The position numbers were made by a program, and so were the translations under genes. Below are positions 51,401 through 61,700 of a DNA stretch of 64,000 nucleotides, piece after piece. Source of the stretch: Limnephilus marmoratus (Eukaryota; Arthropoda; Insecta; Trichoptera; Limnephilidae); NCBI GenBank assembly GCA_917880885.1, contig OU862913.1, forward strand, positions 26,049,286-26,113,285, read 5' to 3'. The stretch's first letter is position 1, and every line of letters starts with the position of its first letter. The notes below the pieces were generated by a model. It had not been told where the DNA came from, made no database searches, and saw nothing but the letters and a program-made list of their open reading frames with translations.

Positions 51401-52790
51401 TTTTCATCCAAATGAGTATATATTATATCTGTCAAGCAAGAGGTTAAAATTTTGTATATTGTCGGTAAACATGTAATGGGTCTATATTGAGAGGGATTAT
51501 TAATATGTTCGCTTTTAGGCCCTTAGTTAGAAAATTATGAAAATTTTGAGGTTGTCTGACAAGTTTTGAAAGATTTTTTGCAAAAAGAGAATGTAAAGTA
51601 GTTAGACGTTTGTACCAAAAAATATGTATCCAATCGCAACCCGTGGCTTTCCAATTATGAGTATTTTTTATAATTTTGGCTAACAATTCAACCGATATAT
51701 CAGAAAAACTCATTTGTTCAATGTCTGAACAATTGAGTTCTTCATTTTCTATCCAGAAAATGAATTTTATTATCATTATTATTATTTTTCTATCCAGAAA
51801 ATTTTTATTATCATTATTATTACCGTCCAGCGCTGCAGAATATATTAAATCTTTACTCTCCTGTCTCCCCAATGTATCCGAAACTGAGCAAAATTCTTCA
51901 ATGGAATAGTAGAAATCTATTCTCTAACAAAATTGAACTTGTAAAATTACTTGATGTACATAAAATTTCAGTTGCTGCCATTTCTGAAAAAAGGTTAAAA
52001 ACCTGGTATTATTTTAAGATCCCTGGTTATCATTGTCTTAGACATGATAGACCTGATGGTAAGGGTGGCTCTGCTCTTATCATTCATAACTCTATTCCTT
52101 TTAAAGAATTTTTTTTCACTCCCTCCCCAATAGTTTTCAGATAGTAGCAGCATATTACAATATTATCAATATACATGCCTCCCTCTACTATTTTTGTTGA
52201 AAACGAATGGGCTTTGTTTATATCTCAGATTCGTCCCCCGTATATGTTACTCGGTGACTTTAATGCTCATTCTCACTCTTGGGGTAGTGAATTAACAAAC
52301 CGTTCTGGCCGTAATCTGTTAGATTTTATGGATACATATAATCTATGGATACATATATCCCCCCCCCCATACACACAAGCCCTGGTTATTTATGGGGGTA
52401 CATCAAATACGTGTATTATGTAATTAATTATTGTAAAAAATATATTATAATTTATGTATCTTTCTTTAAATAAATAAAAAATAAAAAATATGTATATTAA
52501 ATGACGGATCCCCAACTCGTTTCACTGCTCTTCAACATAGAAAAAGTGCGGTTGATTTATCTCTTTGCTCATCTTCGTTGATACCGATATGTTCTTGGGA
52601 CATTCTTACAGATCCCCTTTCCAGTGACCATTTTCCTATAATAATCTCCTTCCACCATCTAACATCCTCTCATTCCTTTTCGACAAACAATAGTTTTAAA
52701 TTTAAAACTAAAGATGCGAATTGGAGAACTTTTTCTTTGGAATTGGACTCCATTGTTCTTTCAACTAAGTCTTTTCTGGAAAATTAGAAG
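48440..52790 (+). pseudogene. I/R1-type LINE (ORF1 zinc knuckles plus endonuclease), split by an R4-like LINE
   Basis: ORF1: CFHCGEDHQFKQC and CIDCKGSHTAVSVACP (48500-48600) are gag-like CCHC knuckles; after a frameshift near 48820 the frame runs to NNNTVP at 49009. Beyond the insertion (49011-51820) it resumes SSAAEYIKSLLSC and stops near 51909. ORF2 overlaps it, starting near 51872: ILQWNSRNLFSNKIELVKLL, KGGSALIIH, LLGDFNAHSHSWGSE (52240-52280), GSPTRF, SSDHFPI (52615-52640). An AT-rich ~140-bp insertion lies at ~52360-52505. The RT is lost at 52790. Confidence 0.82.
49011..51820 (-). mobile_element. R4/Dong-like LINE with restriction-like endonuclease, nested
   Basis: TSD TACCGT at 49005-49010 and 51821-51826. 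Minus-strand order: NWKATGCDWIHIFWYKR (51680), FLTKGL, DDITLFSNSESN with FSDDIKMTFGLDKC (50986-50850), KYLGY, TPLNLYDEN (50350), the knuckle CRKCLAFPETIEHIISGC (CxxC-x8-H-x4-C, ~50080), RSDIVLHD and, after a frameshift, IIDVAIPNS: the PD...D-type endonuclease of R2/R4-superfamily LINEs. Multiple frameshifts (51500-51050, 50560-50460, 49800) make it dead. ~550-bp 3' UTR. Confidence 0.82.
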
Positions 52791-53044
52791 CCATAGTCGA
52801 CATTTGATCCGGCGACATTTGGTTTGGCGACAGTTGGTCCGGCCTGATCCTTTAGAAGATTTTTTCTTCAAGTAAGTATGTAAAGTGGATATACGGCCGT
52901 ACAACCAAAGTCGATGTACTTATATCTGAAGGCATCTTGAGTGAAAATCCGCTGTAAAAATATTTTAACTAACAATATTTTCGTCTCACGTGCAGTCAGT
53001 TTAACAAAAAAACCTTAAAAGATTCCTACTTGCGTATACCTTTT

Positions 53045-53245
53045 TTATCTGAAAATTACAATAGAGTCCCAACTGCTCTCAACCGTCTCGAGCCAGTGAG
53101 TGCCAATGGCATCCCCAATTTTGGTATGGTGTGGTACTGAGGGTAGTGGGGAGGGGAAGAAGATGTGGAAAACGTACGTGACTAGATCTGAATCTAGTCA
53201 CGTCATTTCAAGTAATCCGACTAAACCTACATACACTGTACACCA
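53045..53245 (-). mobile_element. SINE A fragment
   Basis: 3' portion only: AGAGTCCCAACTGCTC, GGCATCCCCAATTTTGG, GTAGTGGGGAGGGG. Diverged and lacking the head. Confidence 0.7.
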
Positions 53246-53321
53246 GCGAACAAATTACAAAAATCATATGATATAATTTTTTAAATATTTTTATTTTTGT
53301 TTTTTATAACTTTTATCATAA

Positions 53322-53505
53322 CACAAGAGTCCCAACTGCTCCCAACCGTCTGGAGCCAGTGAGACTATGGCATTTCTAATTTTGAAATGTTGTGAGGCTG
53401 AAGATAGTGGGGAGGGAAGAATATGTGAAAATTTTTCCTGGCTATTCAGATCTAGTCACCAAACAAGCCTAAAGCCATTTCAAATAACGTTTCAATTCTG
53501 AATGA
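53322..53505 (-). mobile_element. SINE A fragment
   Basis: Contains ACAAGAGTCCCAACTGCTCC, CTGGCTATTCAGATCTAGTC and CAATTCTGAATG in the family order, minus strand, without the tRNA-like head. It lies ~80 bp from 53045-53245 in the same orientation. Confidence 0.75.
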
Positions 53506-53892
53506 ATACTGACGAATAGCAAAATACGACATTATTATATGTGCTACATCTACTTAAGATTTAGGAGGCGTATATGTATGTTTACCGTCACCCCGGGAAC
53601 CATTTAGTAAAAATGTTTTTACAGCGGATTTTCACTGAAGGTGCCTTCAGATATAAGTACATCGACTTTGGTTGTACGGCCGTATATCCTCTTTACATAC
53701 TTATTTGAAGAAAAAATCTTGTAAAGAATCAGGCCAGACCAATTGTCGCCGGATCAACTGTCGGCCGGATCAAATGTCGGCCGGATCAAATGTCGCCGGA
53801 CCGACTGTCGCCGGACCAAATGTCGCCGGATCAACTGTCATGGGACCATGTATAACTACTTCATAGCCTCAAATTCATTAGGGATGTATTAT

Positions 53893-54500
53893 TTATTTGA
53901 TTAAATAGTGTTATTTCACAATTTAGTATATATTTGCTGCACTTTCCAGAGTGGAAGATAATATCATTATCACTCTGGTGTAAGACCACCATTTAGAATT
54001 GAAACGTTTTTTCAATGGCTTTAGCTTTAAGTTCATAAGCTGAGGCGTTTCCAGGTCTTGGCAGCGGATGCGTTTGTCCTCCTGCTGCGTGGCGGGCCGG
54101 ATCAAGAGAGACTGGTTGAGGGAGGCCTTTTGACCTTTCCAGCCGAACTCTCTCGATCCATCGCCTCGTACCGCAGTTGGAAGGACGGGTTCATACGTCC
54201 GTCACTCCTGGACACACCGACCCCCAGATTCCTACTCACCCTTCATTTTTTTTCTTCCCAGATCTTCCTATCCTTCCCTTCTTAAAAAGACGCTCCAAAC
54301 AGCATCCCATAATATTTTTTCTCAGAACCTACTGTGTGGAGCTAATGTAAAAATAATAAAAAAGCCGTGTTCGGTAACCAGATTTGCTTATCCACGAACT
54401 TTTCCTCCTTCCTCTTCCCCATCTCCTTACCCTCACCGCTCCATCATCCATTTGGCTTCATAACGTACCCCAATTGATAATTCCACTGAGCTGTGGCGTT
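53893..54500 (+). mobile_element. SINE A interrupted by a SINE B
   Basis: 53893-54030 is SINE A body (CCAGAGTGGAAGATAATATC, GTAAGACCACCATTTAGAAT, AATGGCTTTAGC). The family sequence continues at ~54362 with AGCCGTGTTCGGTAACCAGA and ends near 54480. Between them is SINE B. The tRNA-like head is missing at the 5' end. Confidence 0.78.
54031..54355 (+). mobile_element. SINE B copy inserted in SINE A
   Basis: Runs from CCAGGTCTTGGCAGCGG through CTGCGTGGCGGGCCGG, the CGTACCGCAG core and the pyrimidine tract to ACTGTGTGGAGCTAATGTAA with an A-rich end. The 5' ~100 bp and the left half of the hairpin are lacking. Confidence 0.8.
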
Positions 54501-54559
54501 ATGAAATTCTTTAAAAAAATCACAATAAGTGGCGCGCGAGAAATAATTTCTCTATTTCG

Positions 54560-54957
54560 CTAGTTATTTCATGATATGGTCTATTAGTTAACATTCCTTC
54601 CCGTAGACTCCAAAATAATGAATTGCTGTTTGTCAATCAACATTCTACTAATTATGGATATCATTCTCCTTTATCCAGAATGTCGAGACTTGTCAACGCA
54701 AATCAAAGCATTGAATTTTTTGCTGTAAGCCTAAATGACTTTCGGCAGTCGTCACGCAATGTGGTTTTTTAAAATCTTTAAATCCATCTTCAAGCTACTT
54801 GTAGTTATCGTCTCTATGTACTTTTATATTATATGTATTTTGTCAATTCTCTTCATCTATATGTAATCTCCTTTCATTGTGATCTCTCTTTCTTTTCTAT
54901 TCGTGTTATTGTTATATTGTTAATTGGACTATTTGTCCGTAAATAAATAAATAAATT
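54560..54957 (+). pseudogene. LINE RT C-terminal tail with 3' UTR
   Basis: The frame reads STNYGYHSPLSRMSRLVNAN and FFAVSLNDFRQS to a stop at ~54768. TNY...SP-x-x-R-x-x-R-x-x-N...F-x-x-S-L-x-x-F is the usual C-terminal end in CR1-type RT. The ~190-bp 3' UTR ends in (AAAT)n at 54942-54957. Confidence 0.7.
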
Positions 54958-55200
54958 AGGCTACGCGCAATTTACCACTCGCCCCCTTCAAGGTTCAATA
55001 ATTGTTTTTTTCCGGTTGTTTTCAATGTTATGAAACACTTGAATGAGATAAATTTAGTATAATATTGACAAGTCATACAGAACGGACAACCTGTTCACCT
55101 AGATAATGTATTTATAGACATGTCAAGGAGCTTACGTCATAGTACTGACTGCATAATGCATCGCAAGTTCAGATAAATACGCAGCATAGTCATCACCTAC
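54958..55200. other. No recognised feature
   Basis: AT-rich intervening DNA with no open frame, boxes or termini visible. Confidence 0.4.
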
Positions 55201-55201
55201 T

Positions 55202-55462
55202 TTATTTATGTGATTAGAGTCTCAACTGCTCACAACCGTCTGGAGCCAATGAGGCTATGGCATCCCCAATTGGGAATTGCTGTGAGGCTGAAGGTACTAG
55301 GGGGGAAGTAGATGAAAAACAGGAAGGTGGGAAAGACCTATTTAGACCTGGTCACCAAACACGGATAAAGCCATTTCAAGCAATGTTCCATTTCTGCATG
55401 GTCGTCGTTCACCAGGGGATACTGAGAGTATGTACCCCTCTGGAAAGTACCGCAAATATACT
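55202..55462 (-). mobile_element. SINE A fragment
   Basis: The 3' two thirds of the family in reverse: AGAGTCTCAACTGCTCAC, GGCATCCCCAATTGGG, CTGGTCACCAAACACGGATA and GGGATACTGAGAGTATG. No tRNA-like head. Confidence 0.78.
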
Positions 55463-55476
55463 CTTTAGACGATTTA

Positions 55477-55830
55477 TCTACTAATACTATAAAGAGGAAA
55501 GATTTGATTGTTTGTTTGCATTGAATAGGCTCCGAAACTACTGAACAGATTTTTTAAATTCTTTCACCAATAGAAAGCTACATTATCAGCGAGTAACATA
55601 TCTAACGGTAAGTTCTTGCGTTATGTAATTTGTATAAATGAAAATGTGTGTATTTCATATATGCAGGGAGGAAAGGCAGGGGGGAGGTGGGGTTTGCTGA
55701 GAGGGAAGACTCGAGGGAGGGGGAAGGTGGAAGGGAACGGGGATGCATGGGAAAGGATATGTAGGGAGAATCAATTTATTTCTTTGAATGGCGTAGCAAC
55801 GCATGCCGGGTACAAGCTGGTGATTTATAA
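55477..55830 (+). mobile_element. Helitron-like element with purine-rich core
   Basis: The 5' end ACTAATACTATAAAGAGGAAA and AACTACTGAACAGATTTTT are typical of insect Lep1-like non-autonomous Helitrons; then AATTCTTTCACCAATAGAAAG, a purine-rich core and GCAACGCATGCCGGGTACAAG at the 3' end. The same 3' block occurs at 18515 and (reversed) 44764. The final CTAG is lost. Confidence 0.6.
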
Positions 55831-56624
55831 ATTGTGAAATAATATAAATCAATCAAATAAAATTTAACTCCGAACTTAAAATTTAACTAGGATCCAAATG
55901 CTGATGAAAAAGCCAAAAATTTATTCTGTTAAAAAATGTTGTTGTTTTTTATTATTAAATATAGGACATACTAATAGTGCCATTAATAGATAACCATGTA
56001 AAATTTGAAGCGACATTATTTAATAGTTTTTCAAAGTACGCCCTACCCAAATCAATTAACCATTTAGTTATTATTGAACCGATGCAGGACATATTGCATG
56101 TATTAATATTTAATTCTGAATTAATTATACAATTTAAGTCCCAGATATTTACGTCTTTTGATATGTTGCCGTATTGCTGCTCCCTAAGACCACTCCAGAT
56201 CCTTTCTGTATGACTTTTTGTGGTACTTTTATTTGATCAAGATTAACATTTTCTAGATTTTTGTGTACTTACGTGGATAAAAACTCTTTTTATGTAGTTT
56301 TGACATCAAGTAGGTACATTACTTTTTTGTAGAAGTGATCGCTCGAAAACCTTTAGGGTTTACGCATAATGACTCTAATTATGGATTTCTGGGCCTTCAC
56401 AGGCCTCATGTTATTTAATAATATTTCCTAATGCTAGGAATTTGTTAATCAATTTTCTTACCCTTACTGAAAGGTTGTCGATATGATATTTCCACTTAAA
56501 AGATGATTGTCTATAGTCTATAACATGGGTCGGCAACCTTTGTTGTAAAAAGGCCAAATAGTTTTTATGGGGATTAGTGCGGGCCGTACTTGGGTCACAT
56601 GTCATTACAGTGTACCTGATATTC

Positions 56625-56985
56625 GATGACTGAGGGGTGCCCGGATCATGGTTCACGGAATGAGGTATGTCAAGGATTGGGGACTGCCGATCTACCTGCT
56701 GCGTGGCGGGCCGGATCGAGAGAGACTGGTAGAAGGAGGCCTTTTGACCTTTCCATCCGGACTCTCTCGACTCATCTCCTTGCACCGCAGTTGGAAGGAT
56801 TGATTCATACGTCCATCACTCCTGTACTCACTGACACCTAGATTCCTACCAACCTCTCATACCTTTTTCATTCCCAGAACTTCCTATCCTTCCTTTCCTT
56901 AAAAAGACACAGGGGATCGCCTAATACGTCATAGGCCCTTAGAGAAATTATTTTCCTCAAGGCCTACTATGTGGAGCTATTGTAG
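56625..56985 (+). mobile_element. SINE B copy inside the outer hAT
   Basis: From GAGGGGTGCCCGGATCATGG through CTGCGTGGCGGGCCGG, CTTGCACCGCAG and the pyrimidine tract to ATAGGCCCTTAGAGAAATTA-TTTTCCTCAAGGCC and TGTGGAGC. The 3' hairpin is kept with changes on both sides. Confidence 0.85.
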
Positions 56986-57511
56986 AAAAAAACCTGCAAT
57001 ACTTGTGTACAAATATTTTAGTTTTAAAAATAAAACGCTTATTGTATATTTTTACGCCATTTATTGTAGTTAATAAAATCAATGAAATATTTTTTGTGGT
57101 TGTTTTCGACTTGCAAGTTTTCTTATATTAACATTTTTGAAGTAGAGTCACCTAGTATTGCGTCTAAATGTGAATCCGATAACCATAAATTATATTCTCG
57201 ATAATTCAGAATTGAAAAAGCTTGCTCACAAATTACTAAACATGGTAATTATTTGCTCAGCAAACTATTTTAAACTCCTTGTAGTTAGAATAGTAACCTC
57301 CATAGTAATTCACCAAGTTTTTCCCGTAAAAACCATTTTCAGTGTGGTATCACTTTGCAAACCTGTCACGTAGATTTGCAAATCGCTCCCCCTTCGCTAT
57401 CCCTTCGCTACCTTTTCTCGCTCCCTTTCACTCCGTTGTGTATGATATCGACCCAGAGCCGGTTTTAGCACTACCAGCGCCCTGGGCGAGATTTCCACGG
57501 CGCCCCCTAAG

Positions 57512-60248
57512 CAGTGGCGTAGCGTGGGTTTCGTTTGGAAAATTTTGCCCCCCCCCCCCTCCCTAACTTCTACAGGTGCTTCTTCCGCAGATTTTCAAGC
57601 ACTGACCGGGGGGAGGAGGGGGGGGGGAGGAGTAAGTGTCCTATTTTTTTATGCTGATTTTTATAACCCCATGTGCCGAGTACTCTTCCAATAAAATCAT
57701 GCTTATAAATTTACATATATAACTGCTCTCAGAAATCGAGAATTGTATGCCTGTAATAGAATTTCGCATCTTCATTACGTATGGAATGCAACTCAAATGC
57801 AAATCTTCACTCGGTACACGATGAATCGGCAATTTATTGTTATATTGATAACACAAAACTGGTTTAAATTAAACTAAATGTGCAGTGTATCAAAACTGCA
57901 CTCAGAAAATACAAATGCTTTTTCTTTGATTCTAGCGGCATCCACAGTCTGAACACAAAACTGGTTTTAATTAAATCTGTATGCGGTGAGTTAAAACTAA
58001 AAACATCGGGGCGGAGGAAAATTTATCCGCCCCCTTATTAGGGTACTTCAAGCGGCGGGGGGGGGGGGGGGTTGCTGCTAAATCTGCTAGTAGTATCGCA
58101 GCCACTTATACAGTGGCGTAGCGTGGGTTTCGGCCGCCCAGGGCGGAGGAAAATTTTGCCGCCCCCGCCCCTGAATAGAATTTCGCATCTTCATCACGCG
58201 TACGTATGGAATGCAACTCAAATGCAAAGCTTCACTCGGTACACGATGAATCGAATAAATTGATAAAATAAAATCGAATAAACTGATTGTTATATTGATA
58301 ACACAAAACTGGTTTAAATTAAACTAAATATGCGGTGTATCAAAACTACACTCAGGACAAAGAAAAGTTTTTTCTTTGATTCTAGCGGCACTTACATTCA
58401 AAACACAAAACTGGTTTTAATTAAATCTGTATGTGGTGAATTAAAACTAAACTCAGAACATCGGGGCGTAGGAAAATTTCGCCGGGTGGGGGGGGAGGTT
58501 GTATTCGGAAATCCTTTTTTTTATTACGACCTATTTATATACGGGCTGGATTTTTTTTAATAATCACATTTGACGAGTATTCTTTCAACGAAAATCATGT
58601 TTATAAATTCTACTCCTTAGTTGATTGATTGATATTGCGTTAGAGTCCCCAAAGATTAGTAACACACGCAACAATCAATTTCTCAGAATTTTACAGCATT
58701 ATGTAACTCAAATGTAAAGCTTCACCTGATGCACGATGCATCTGCAACTCGTTATTTAATGTATCGTTGTATTCTGAACACAAAACCCGTTTGTATGCGG
58801 TGAATTAAAACTACACTCAGAACACGATAATAGTTTTTCTTTGATTCTGGCATTAAATAATTAGTTTGCAACTGAAATTTTATAACTGCAGATCGAATAA
58901 CAGAATGTATTCTTTCGAAGTATGTCAACAGATGAATCCAACTGGAATTTGACAATCTGTATTGGTTAAAATTAAATCTCTACCTTGCGAATTAAGACTA
59001 CACTCGGAACATGAAAATGGTTTTTCTTTGATTCTGGCAGCACATACATTTCCACACAGTTTTCCTTCGAAATGTGTCAACAGATGAATCCAACAAATTT
59101 ACATTCTCAACACAAAATTTGTTTGAATTAAGTCTGTATGCGGCGAATTAAAAGTACACTCAGAACAAGAATATGGTTTTTCTTTGATTCTGGCAGCACA
59201 TACAAAGTCTGCAACTAGAATTTTATAACTGAACTTCGAATTAGATAATGATTTAGTTTGAATTGTGACAGCAGATGAATCCTCAAATGGAATTTTACAA
59301 TCTGAAAACTGCTTTAACCCTTCGAATAATTAGAACCAAATATCTTTAAACTTTTGCCTGTCACTGTTTGTGCACAAAATTTCCGGTTCTTCCCATGCAT
59401 TTTAAATGTTCCTTTTTTTGCTTTTTTTTATTCTTTTGCAAAAAACAAAATTGTTCTAAAATCTAACTAAGTAATTTTTCCGACCGACGTGCTTATTAGA
59501 ACATTATTGTTTCTAAATATAAAAATTTTGGCATTGGAAATGTGAATTGGCTCTAAAATACAAGCCTCCGAATATTCAAATTAAAGTACCTAAAATATAA
59601 TAAACCTAAAAACACAGATTTCTTTTCTTAAAAAAATGTAATAAAACTGTATCTTAACTTTTTTATCGCAATCACAAATTTATTTTAAAAATAAATGTGT
59701 GGGACATAATTTAACTTTAAAATTAAATGTGTGGGACAATTAGGCGTCTCCTGCAATTAGACGGGTTAAATTAAATCTGTATTTGGCAAATTAAAACTAC
59801 ACTCAGAATATGAAAATGGTTTCTCTTTGATTCTGGCAGCAGATACACAGTCTGCATCTAGAATTTTATATCTGCACTTCTAATAAAATAATGGTATCTT
59901 TCGAAATGTATCAGCAGATGAATACACAACTGAAATTCATTCGTTAATACAATCTGAACACTCAGGTTTTAATTAAGAGTGAATCTGTTTGCAAGTTATC
60001 AGCTTTAATTATATCATAAGATGCGTACGGTTTTCCTACGAATCGCGAAATTTGCAGCGTAAAAAAAAATAATTATTGATATTTTTAAATAATAAAAAAA
60101 AGAGTTGGATTCGTAAACGAAAGTATCGTAGAACATTTTCAAATAATAATTCGAAATGGTTTAAATTTTTCCAAGATAATGTTATTATTTATTGTAAAAA
60201 AAGCCCGGAGCGGGCCGCCCCCCCCCCCCCCTCCCCGCTACGACACCT
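57512..60248. mobile_element. Inner hAT element, TSD CCCCTAAG
   Basis: CCCCTAAG at 57504-57511 and 60249-60256. Left end CAGTGGCGTAGCG; right end, reversed, AGGTGTCGTAGCGGGG: a partly matched TIR of the CAGTGGCGTAGC type common in hAT. A second copy of the left terminus at 58112 (CAGTGGCGTAGCGTGGG) begins a repeat of the first 600 bp. The interior is a degenerate repeat array rather than a transposase. Confidence 0.85.
57750..60000 (+). repeat. Degenerate long-period repeat array inside the inner hAT
   Basis: The word CTTTGATTCTRGC occurs at about 57924, 58374, 58840, 59026, 59184 and 59826 (intervals ~450, 466, 186, 158, 642). Other recurring blocks are ACACAAAACTGGTTT(T/A)AATT, AAATCTGTATGCGGTGAATT and ACTACACTCAGAACA, always in the same order. 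57755-58110 and 58165-58560 are longer paralogous segments. This looks like repeated internal duplication of non-autonomous hAT sequence. Confidence 0.8.
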
Positions 60249-61700
60249 CCCCTAAGTGCAATACAATTCCATACGAAAAAAGGCAATGAGTATAATGAAA
60301 TAACCGTTTATAAAAACAAACTATTTATCTAAAAAACTAATGAAATTTCACTTTTCTAGTCTTCCTATCGGCGAAATTGTTAACGTTATAAAATTCTTTG
60401 ATTATGTTTTATCAAAATCGATGTTTTTAGCAATTTCATTTTCGATTGACAAAGTTGCCAAGTTTGTCAATTTAGATTGAGATATTGTCGATCGCAGATA
60501 GGTTTTTATCTTGAATGAATTGTTTCATTGTTTGCTAGTTTTTTATATGAAATGAGAATTAGAGAAATGTCGCCCTATATCATTCTTCGGATAATTATCA
60601 ATGTGAGTTTGCACTGGGCCACGCTTAAAAATGTTAAAAAGAGATAGATAATGTGTTTTTCTATGGTTGGGGATTCCTGGTAAAATGAACTGCTGGAAGG
60701 TATTGTACACCACGTTCCAATTCTAGTGTTGCCACTTTAACAATTTTTTTCCTAAATTTGAATTTGAATTTACGAGTGAGTAGGCCTGGCTCAAAGAGCG
60801 AGGGAATATAAAGGGGCGCCTGCGGCGCCCCTTTATGTCCGGCGCCCTGGGTGGTCGCCCAACCGCGCCCTACCCTAACGCCGCTACTGTATCGACCGTT
60901 GCGTGTGTTGCGGCGAGAATCTTGCGAGCCGCACCAAGACGCAGGTTGCCGACCCAAGTCTAAAAAAACGCTTAGATATTTCATGTTTTCCACACTTTCC
61001 AAAGCTTCACAGTGGCAGTTAGAATCAATATTACCTGAATTACAGTTAGGCTAATGTGTTTTTATCGTGTATGATCTAAGAACTAGGTTGTTCTTTTACA
61101 ATTGAGCTGAATCTTATGTATTTAGTTTTTGCTGTAATTAGTGTAAGTAGATTTTTGCCACGCCATTGTTTTATCGCATTGATTCCACTTTCAGCATGTT
61201 TATGAGTTTGAGTTCAATCGTCTCCTTCAAATACAGCTACCGTATCATAACTCATTTTTGTAAACTATAAATAGAAGAGGTTCCAATGTGCTTCCCTGTG
61301 GTATCCCAAAGTTATTGTCTAGTGAGTTACGCACTGTTTTGGCCATTTTGAGTTGCTGGCTTCGACCCGTTAAGTACCTCTTTAACCATTCGTAGGGCGT
61401 ACCAATATTTTTCAATCTTTTGAGGAGTAATTTATGAGAAATTATAAATGCCTTGGCTAAGTCAGTGCTAAATAGTGCTACGTTTTGCTTACCGCGATAT
61501 ATTTTTCCATAAATATGTTCTGTAAGTTGCGCTTTGGCGTCATCTGTTCCTCTCCCCGGCCGAAAGCCAAACTGATATTTCCAAGTTTTCGGCTCTCCAC
61601 ATAGTTACTCTATCTATTTATTCTATAATTTTTGAGAAAGTACTCAGCACTCTACAGGTATAATCATAAACTCTTATTTGTTTAAATCCATCTTATTTTG

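Larger units (their letters stand above)
52795..53850. mobile_element. Foldback-type element with iterated termini
   Basis: The right end (53735-53840) has about six units of a ~16-bp motif, TGTCGCCGGATCAAA with A/G and ATC/ACC variants. The left end (52800-52850) has three reverse-complement units (GATCCGGCGACATTTGGT type). Inside these, 52855-52965 and 53615-53730 are a further inverted repeat sharing TACGGCCGTACAACCAAAGT and ACAGCGGATTTTCACT. Two SINE A fragments lie inside. No ORF. It truncates the I-type LINE at 52790. Confidence 0.82.
57454..60889. mobile_element. Middle hAT element, TSD TATCGACC
   Basis: TATCGACC is repeated exactly at 57446-57453 and 60890-60897. The left end is CAGAGCCGGTTTTAG and the right end, reversed, CAGTAGCGGCGTTAG, an imperfect TIR. 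Internal mirror blocks GCGCCCTGGGCGA / GGCGCCCTGGGTGG occur within 100 bp of each end, and the right subterminal region has a GC-rich inverted repeat (GGGGCGCC...GGCGCCCC). Inserted in the outer hAT; holds the inner hAT. Confidence 0.88.
56524..60958. mobile_element. Outer hAT element (GGGTCGGCAACCT termini)
   Basis: Left terminus CATGGGTCGGCAACCTTTG; right terminus GCAGGTTGCCGACCCAAG, so TIR of ~15 bp with one mismatch. The flanks TCTATAAC and TCTAAAAA agree at 6 of 8 positions, as expected for an eroded 8-bp TSD. GGGTCGGCAACCTGCGG-type ends are widespread in hAT elements. It interrupts the LINE RT described at 55960-61700, whose reading frame continues across. It contains a SINE B and another hAT. 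No transposase ORF survives. Confidence 0.82.
55960..61700 (-). pseudogene. Jockey-like LINE RT split by a three-level hAT nest
   Basis: Minus-strand order: VSVLSTFSKIIE (~61630), YQFGFRPGRGTDDAKAQL (~61570), STDLAKAF and SHKLLLKRLKNIGTPYEWL (~61470-61400), FGIPQGSTLEPLLF (~61310), then ALESVENMKYLSVFLD (~60990). The frame resumes at 56510 as YRQSSFKWKYHIDNLS and VRVRKLINKF, followed by a degraded C-terminal region to ~55960. The YADD box is degraded. The break falls at the normal KYLGVxxD-x-x-L-x-W junction, confirming a single element before the hAT inserted. Confidence 0.85.
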
